DNA of 64,000 bases from RGIG995 sp045542115 (GTDB lineage: Bacteria > Bacillota > Clostridia > Oscillospirales > UBA644): the NCBI GenBank assembly GCA_045542115.1, contig JAZQKK010000007.1:36775-100774 (forward strand), given 5' to 3'. The notes beneath the pieces are model-generated. The model was given only the letters and a program-made list of their open reading frames with translations. It did no database searches and was not told the DNA's origin. Shown piece after piece: positions 59,145 through 64,000 of the stretch. Every line of letters starts with the position of its first letter. The stretch's first letter is position 1. Position numbers and translations under genes: made by a program.

Positions 59145-60884
59145 ATGGCTGATGTAAATCTGAAAATCAACGGCATCCCCGTAACCGTTCCCGCCGGAAC
59201 GACCATTCTCGATGCCGCCAATAAAGCCGGTGTCCGTATTCCGACCCTGTGCTTTTTGAAAGATATCAATGCAATCGGCGCTTGCCGTATTTGTATCTGC
59301 GAAGTCAAAGGCGCTCGCGCTCTTGCCGCCGCTTGCGTGTATCCCGTAACCGAAGGAATGGAAGTTTTCACCGATACTCCCAAGGTCATCGAATCCCGCA
59401 AAACCACCCTCGAACTGATTCTGTCCAACCACGATATGAAGTGTCTGTCCTGCCCCCGCAGCCAGAACTGCGAATTGCAGAAATTGGCCCTCGAATACGG
59501 CGTGGATTGTGACCGTTTCCAGGGTGCGAAGACTCCTTGCGAATTGGAAAACACCAACCCCTATCTGATTCGGGATAACGGAAAATGTATCCTTTGCCGC
59601 CGTTGCTCCGCTGTCTGCCGTGCCAACCAAGGCGTAGGTGTCATCGGCGCTAACGAACGCGGTTTCAACACTCATATCGGTTGCGCTTTCGATTTGGACT
59701 TGAAGGACGTTGCTTGTATCGGATGCGGTCAGTGTACCGTGGTTTGTCCCACCGCTGCCCTCACCGAAAAGGACGACACCGCTGCGGTCTTTAAGGCGAT
59801 TGCCGACCCCACCAAGCACGTAGTCGTTGCTCCCGCTCCTTCCGTCCGCGTTCAGATTGCGGAAGAATTCGGTGCTCCCATCGGTACCAATGCCGAAGGA
59901 AAATTGGTTTCTTCTCTTCGTCGTCTGGGCTTTGACGCTGTGGTTGACGTTGACGTTGCCGCTGACGTTACTATCATCGAAGAAGGTACCGAATTTATCA
60001 ACCGGGTTCAGAATGGCGGCGCTCTGCCTCTGATTACCTCTTGCTCTCCCGGTTGGGTCAAGTACTGTGAACACTATTATCCCGAATTTATTCCCAATCT
60101 GTCTTCCTGTAAGTCTCCTCAGGGAATGTACGGTGCTTTGATGAAGTCTTATTACGCCGAAAAGATGGGATGGGACCCCAAAGACGTATTCGTCGTCAGC
60201 ATTATGCCTTGTACCGCGAAGAAGTTTGAACGCACCCGGGACGGTTACAAAGTGGACGGTTTGAACGACATTGACGCCGCTCTGACCACCCGCGAACTTG
60301 CCAAAATGATTCGCAAAGTCGGTATCATCTGGGAAAAACTGCCTGACGAAGAGTTTGACCCCCTGTTCGGTATCGCTACCGGTGCCGGTCATATCTTCGG
60401 TGCTTCCGGCGGCGTTATGGAAGCCGCTCTGCGTACCGTTGTGGAAAAACTGGAAGGCAAAGAACTTGCTTCCGTTGATTTCACCGACGTTCGCGGTATG
60501 GAAGGCGTGAAAGAAGCCACCTACAACGTGGCAGGAATGGAAGTTAAGGTTGCCGTTGTCAGCGGTACGGCCAATGCCGGCAGACTGCTGGAAAAGATTA
60601 AGTCCGGCGAAGCGAACTATCACTTCATCGAAGTAATGGCTTGCCCCGGCGGATGCGTCAACGGTGGCGGTCAGCCCATTCACGACGCTTATACCCGGGC
60701 AAACGTGGATATTCGCGGTCTGCGTGCGGCCGGCCTGTACAATCAGGATGCCGCTTGCGCCGTGCGTAAATCCCACGAATCTCCCATCGTTAAGGAATTG
60801 TATTCCAATTACCTGGGCGAACCCGGTGGACACAAGGCTCACCACCTGCTTCACACTTCCTACGAACCCCGTAAGAAGTATTGA
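59145..60884 (+). CDS. hydA: [FeFe]-hydrogenase catalytic subunit (HydA, group A3-like)
   Basis: 579 residues from ATG 59145 (AAGGAGG upstream). The N-terminus has a [2Fe-2S] domain (C36, C47, C50, C64), then a His-Cys3 cluster (H96, C100, C103, C109), and two [4Fe-4S] motifs (C148-C158, C191-C201). The H-cluster motifs are L1 TSCSPGWVKYCE (C301, S302), L2 IMPCTAKKFE (C357) and L3 EVMACPGGCVNGGGQP (C501, C505). The C-terminal small-subunit part ends GEPGGHKAHHLLH. With hydB and hydC it forms a NADH/ferredoxin bifurcating enzyme that makes or uses H2 in the cytoplasm. Last gene of the operon. Confidence 0.95.
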   Translation: MADVNLKINGIPVTVPAGTTILDAANKAGVRIPTLCFLKDINAIGACRICICEVKGARALAAACVYPVTEGMEVFTDTPKVIESRKTTLELILSNHDMKCLSCPRSQNCELQKLALEYGVDCDRFQGAKTPCELENTNPYLIRDNGKCILCRRCSAVCRANQGVGVIGANERGFNTHIGCAFDLDLKDVACIGCGQCTVVCPTAALTEKDDTAAVFKAIADPTKHVVVAPAPSVRVQIAEEFGAPIGTNAEGKLVSSLRRLGFDAVVDVDVAADVTIIEEGTEFINRVQNGGALPLITSCSPGWVKYCEHYYPEFIPNLSSCKSPQGMYGALMKSYYAEKMGWDPKDVFVVSIMPCTAKKFERTRDGYKVDGLNDIDAALTTRELAKMIRKVGIIWEKLPDEEFDPLFGIATGAGHIFGASGGVMEAALRTVVEKLEGKELASVDFTDVRGMEGVKEATYNVAGMEVKVAVVSGTANAGRLLEKIKSGEANYHFIEVMACPGGCVNGGGQPIHDAYTRANVDIRGLRAAGLYNQDAACAVRKSHESPIVKELYSNYLGEPGGHKAHHLLHTSYEPRKKY

Positions 60885-60901
60885 TTCCTCTGAATCAACT
60901 C

Positions 60902-60935
60902 ACTCCCCGTCTCAGTCGAGGCGGGGAGTTTTTTT
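60902..60935 (+). terminator. Rho-independent terminator of the hydrogenase operon
   Basis: ACTCCCCG and CGGGGAGT, with an inner CT/AG pair, then a run of T. Confidence 0.9.
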
Positions 60936-61001
60936 CGACAAAAAGGGTTCGGGAAAATGTGAATTTTTTCCGAATTTGCGGGGAGGGGGTAGACATTTTA
61001 C

Positions 61002-61030
61002 TTGCATTTATCAACGGTTTGTGCTATAAT
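61002..61030 (+). promoter_or_regulatory. Sigma-A promoter of the first SipW-type protein gene
   Basis: TTGCAT at 61002-61007, a 17-base spacer, TATAAT at 61025-61030. Confidence 0.75.
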
Positions 61031-61095
61031 TAGCTGAACGCATTTTGTACAGGACGAGAGGCGTTTCAATCGCAAAAAACAAAAGGAGAATTGCA

Positions 61096-63645
61096 ATGAA
61101 CAAAAAGAACACAAAGCGTGCATTGCTCGCAAGTACCCTGTCCCTGTTGCTGTGTGTCTCGATGCTCGTCGGCACTACCTTCGCTTGGTTTACGGATACT
61201 GTGACCAGCGGAAGTAACATTATCAAGTCGGGAAAACTCGACGTTGAAATGTACTGGACGGACGGAGACAATGATCCCGCAACCGCCTCCTGGGCAGATG
61301 CTTCCAGGGTCGCGATCTTTGACTACGATTTGTGGGAACCCGGTTACGTTTCCGCAAGACACCTGAAAATCGAAAACGTAGGCAACCTTGCTTTTAAATA
61401 CCAGATGCGGATTCTGGCCAACGGTATTGTCAGTGAGCTTGCAGACGTAATTGACGTATACTATTTTGAAGAAGCAAAGGTTCTGTCCCGGGGGGATTTG
61501 ACCGATGCCGCAAAATTGGGTACGTTGTCCCAGGTATTGAATAATACCTATGCCAATGCCGTTTCCGCTAAGATCATCGGCCAATTGGAAGGCGGAAAAT
61601 CCAAGACCATTACCCTTGCTCTTAAAATGCAGGAATCTGCCGGAAACGAATATCAGAATCTGTCTATCGGTTCCGACTTTTCCGTTCAGATGTTGGCGAC
61701 CCAGTTGGTTTCCGAATACGACAGCTTTAACAATACCTACGATTCCGGTGCGGATTTTGCTCCCCAGGAAGAACCCTCTGCAATGGTTTCCAAACTGATC
61801 GGCGATGAGTTGGATATTACCATTCAGGGCGGCGAACCTTTGAGTCTGGATGCCGGATTCCAGTTTGAGCCCACCGAAACGCCCGAACAGGGTGCCGCAT
61901 CTAAATATGCAAATTGGCACGCCGATTTCTACGTTTATGCAGACCAAAACGTGGCGGCGAACACCCTGTGGTTGGCTGGCTATTATGATTTCTACTGTCA
62001 GGGTTGGAACGACGGCAACTGGATTGGTTTGCCTGCGGTTGACGTTCCTGCTAACGTTGGTATTCGTTTGATTGCCGATGGGATGAACGACGGTGATACG
62101 GAGGGCGGAATTACCGTTCCCTATAATGCAATCTGTGCCCTTGGAAACGACGGTATTGGGTTCCGTTGCGGAATTGCCGACGTCAACAATGCCAATGCCG
62201 GTACCAAAGTTACCGTGGAACTTCGTTTGTACGAAACGCTGAGCGAAGAAGAATGTTTGGAACAGTTCGGCTACGTTTCTGCAAACAAGGAGACCGGACA
62301 CTTTATTACGGTCGGTAAATTTACGCAGATTCTGGGCGGTGCACGGGAAACCCTCGCCGACGGCACGGTCCTGTTCTATCCCGACGACGGCGGTGTCGTG
62401 TTGTATAGCGCGAAGGACGTTGCTTCCACCGATTACACGATGCCGGAAGGCGTTACCGAAGTTGACGGCTTCTTCCTTGCCGGAAATACCGACGTAAAGA
62501 ACGTTACTTTTGCCTCTACGGTCGAAAAAATCGGATATAAAGCCTTTAAAGATTCTTCCGTGGAAAGCGTAGATCTTAACGAAGGACTTACGGTAATTGA
62601 CGAATACGCCTTCAACGCCGCAAAGAAATTGAAGAACTTCACCATTCCCTCTTCCGTTACCACCCTGGAACAGTATGCTTTCTCCCAGACTGCCGCAACG
62701 GAAGTGGTGATTCCTGAAAACGTGGAAACGATTGGTTATGCGGCCTTTACTGCAATGCCCAATCTTACCACCGTGACCATCGAAGGCGAAAATGTAGCCA
62801 TTTCCAATTACGCCTTCCGGAATTGCGTCAATCTTCGGACGGTGAACATTCTCTCCGACGATATCACCATCGGCAACAATATGCCCTTTACCAATGCGCA
62901 GTCCAATAACCCCAATACGAACAATATTACTTTTAACGTTAAGAATACGACTGTCGCCGATAAGATTGTTGCTGCAATGGGTACGGGTTCGGATTTCTAT
63001 ATCAACGTGGCGACCGGAGAGACCTACGGTACCGTTTCTGATCAAACCGAATTAAAGGCTGCCGTTGCAAACGGTACCGACGTTGTGATTCTTTCCGCCG
63101 GAACCTATGATTTGAACGGCTGTCAAAAAACCGGTGTTGTGTTGAAGGGTGTCGGCGCTGTGAAACTTGCAAACACCACCGACTATGCCGGCAACGGAAA
63201 ATTGGGTGGCATCGTTTGGCAGATGACCATTGAAGATCTTACGATTACCGATACCGTTTATACCCAGAACGGCGGCGGACTGTCTACGTTTAACAACGTG
63301 ACCTTTGCAAAAGGCGTTCGCCGTGCTTACGGGTCCGGAGTTACGTTTAACGGTTGTACGTTCGGGAAAAACTCCGAAGGTTACGCGCTCCATTTTGAAT
63401 CGGACTCCGGTTCAGCGGGCGGTGTCATCACCTTGAACGGTTGTAAATTCCAGGGCGGAAACGTTCATTTGGGCAGCAAGCGCTCTTATGAATTTACGAA
63501 CTGTGATTTTGCCACCGGAACCGATTTCCAGGTTTGGAGTGATATCTCTCTGGAAAACTGTACGGTGAACGGCGTTCTCGTTACCGAGGACAATATTGCC
63601 ACCTTGTTCCCCAACTTGAATCTGGCAAAGGTTACCTTGAAGTAA
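61096..63645 (+). CDS. SipW-type secreted protein with TasA-like N-domain, BspA-type LRR and beta-helix region
   Basis: 849 residues from ATG 61096 (AAAAGGAG upstream). The signal peptide has a long hydrophobic core and ends LVGTTFAWFTDTVTSG, the SipW-dependent form. Residues about 31-215 resemble TasA/camelysin matrix proteins (SGSNIIKSGKLDVEMYW, then GNLAFKYQMRI). The part at about 455-620 has BspA-like leucine-rich repeats (IGYKAF, IDEYAF, LEQYAF, IGYAAF, ISNYAF). The C-terminal part is beta-helix-like with many TFNNVTF/FNGCTF turns. It is a surface or matrix protein mosaic. No SipW peptidase gene is in the window. It is followed by a paralogue. Confidence 0.8.
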   Translation: MNKKNTKRALLASTLSLLLCVSMLVGTTFAWFTDTVTSGSNIIKSGKLDVEMYWTDGDNDPATASWADASRVAIFDYDLWEPGYVSARHLKIENVGNLAFKYQMRILANGIVSELADVIDVYYFEEAKVLSRGDLTDAAKLGTLSQVLNNTYANAVSAKIIGQLEGGKSKTITLALKMQESAGNEYQNLSIGSDFSVQMLATQLVSEYDSFNNTYDSGADFAPQEEPSAMVSKLIGDELDITIQGGEPLSLDAGFQFEPTETPEQGAASKYANWHADFYVYADQNVAANTLWLAGYYDFYCQGWNDGNWIGLPAVDVPANVGIRLIADGMNDGDTEGGITVPYNAICALGNDGIGFRCGIADVNNANAGTKVTVELRLYETLSEEECLEQFGYVSANKETGHFITVGKFTQILGGARETLADGTVLFYPDDGGVVLYSAKDVASTDYTMPEGVTEVDGFFLAGNTDVKNVTFASTVEKIGYKAFKDSSVESVDLNEGLTVIDEYAFNAAKKLKNFTIPSSVTTLEQYAFSQTAATEVVIPENVETIGYAAFTAMPNLTTVTIEGENVAISNYAFRNCVNLRTVNILSDDITIGNNMPFTNAQSNNPNTNNITFNVKNTTVADKIVAAMGTGSDFYINVATGETYGTVSDQTELKAAVANGTDVVILSAGTYDLNGCQKTGVVLKGVGAVKLANTTDYAGNGKLGGIVWQMTIEDLTITDTVYTQNGGGLSTFNNVTFAKGVRRAYGSGVTFNGCTFGKNSEGYALHFESDSGSAGGVITLNGCKFQGGNVHLGSKRSYEFTNCDFATGTDFQVWSDISLENCTVNGVLVTEDNIATLFPNLNLAKVTLK

Positions 63646-63665
63646 ACTTTTTACCTTGTGTTTGG

Positions 63666-63701
63666 TTGCCCATCTCCCAAAAGGAGATGGGCAATTTTTT
63701 T
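63666..63701 (+). terminator. Rho-independent terminator
   Basis: TTGCCCATCTCC and GGAGATGGGCAA with an AAAA-type loop, then seven T. Confidence 0.92.
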
Positions 63702-63796
63702 GTTTGCAAAAGCCGATAAAGTTTCCGAAGGTTCGAAAAATCGTTCCCGAGATTTTGAAATTTTCTCGAATATTTCAAAAAAACAGTTCTGTTTGG

Positions 63797-63825
63797 TTGA
63801 CTTTAATAGTATAATATATTATAAT
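63797..63825 (+). promoter_or_regulatory. Sigma-A promoter of the second SipW-type protein gene
   Basis: TTGACT at 63797-63802, a 17-base spacer, TATAAT at 63820-63825. A second TATAAT lies at 63810, but its spacing is wrong. Confidence 0.75.
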
Positions 63826-63881
63826 AAATATAATTATTGCAGTTACTTCAAGCAACAGAAAAAACAAAAAGGAGAATTGCT

Positions 63882-64000
63882 ATGAGCAACAAGAACACCA
63901 AAAGAGCATTGTTCGCCAGCGTCGTTTCGATGATTCTGTGCGTATCGATGCTTGTCGGAACCACCTTCGCTTGGTTTACCGATACCGTCACTTCCGGAAA
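63882..64000 (+). CDS. Second SipW-type secreted protein (5' part only)
   Basis: The first 39 codons before the window ends. The N-terminus (MSNKNTKRALFAS, then LVGTTFAWFTDTVTSG) is identical to that of the previous protein at 32 of 39 positions. The ribosome site and its surroundings (AACAAAAAGGAGAATTGCT) also match. This is a tandem duplicate, at least of the signal region. The rest of the protein is outside the window, so its domains are unknown. Confidence 0.8.
   Translation, partial: MSNKNTKRALFASVVSMILCVSMLVGTTFAWFTDTVTSG

Noticed and set aside
61066..63045. Minus-strand open frame of 659 codons opposite the SipW-type gene
   Set aside because: The plus-strand product has a signal peptide and domains; the shadow has none.
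63749..63769. CGAGA/TCTCG inverted repeat upstream of the second SipW-type gene
   Set aside because: Five bp with an AT-rich centre; weak and not placed at the promoter.
1..64000. CRISPR arrays, insertion sequences, tRNA and rRNA genes, prophage
   Set aside because: None seen: no regular spaced direct repeats in noncoding DNA, no transposase, integrase or phage structural proteins, and no tRNA-like cloverleaf noticed.

Overview
The window reads as a chromosomal segment of an anaerobic, fermentative Clostridia-type Bacillota, probably an uncultured gut or Oscillospirales/Christensenellales-like lineage. This rests on the electron-bifurcating [FeFe]-hydrogenase operon, the biotin-dependent Na+-pumping decarboxylase operon, a membrane pyrophosphatase, KtrAB, IreB, SipW-type signal peptides, strong AAGGAG ribosome sites and classic TTGACA-17-TATAAT promoters. 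There are no rRNA or tRNA genes, no insertion sequences, no CRISPR array and no prophage. I cannot name the species.

Layout. 1-2070: the tail of an upstream gene, a Gfo/Idh/MocA oxidoreductase and a membrane-anchored LGFP-like protein. 2305-7207: five-gene operon for a Na+-translocating decarboxylase that carries two different carboxyltransferase subunits. 7329-9242: ABC half-transporter. 9279-21980: twelve minus-strand housekeeping genes in one tight run (ktrB, ktrA, a SpoU methyltransferase, dprA, topA, trmFO, plsX, an ACP-like gene, rnc, a membrane protein, murC, an aldo/keto reductase). 22246-27335: GNAT and macro-domain proteins, hppA and an AraC regulator. 27378-31233 (minus): metA, metY, an AEC transporter and a HAD phosphatase. 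31455-35207: dnaG, rpoD and a NagD-type HAD phosphatase. 35462-40021: a large secreted beta-helix protein and a sialate-esterase-like lipoprotein. 40047-41351: Na+/alanine symporter. 41839-50770 (minus): pheS, pheT, ireB, a DUF6106-like protein, nnrD, alr, proB, proA. 51243-52382: NUDIX hydrolase and lexA. 52606-60884: ten-gene hydrogenase operon. 61096-64000: two tandem genes for SipW-type secreted proteins, the second cut by the window end.

How the parts fit. The decarboxylase, the AGCS symporter, KtrAB and a K+-dependent pyrophosphatase point to Na+/K+-centred membrane energetics. The hydrogenase operon joins a bifurcating HydABC enzyme to an embedded cassette of a HydS-type sensory hydrogenase homologue, two DRTGG proteins, two GHKL ATPases and a PHP phosphoesterase, which looks like a redox or H2 signalling unit and is the best candidate here for a poorly described system.

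Three other points stand out. The tetranucleotide CATG is almost absent: reading all 64 kb I found one copy, in an intergenic promoter, where about 250 would be expected by chance. The acyl-carrier-protein gene between plsX and rnc encodes Glu in place of the phosphopantetheine serine. A 15-bp inverted repeat (AAACCR-NNN-YGGTWT) recurs only between genes.
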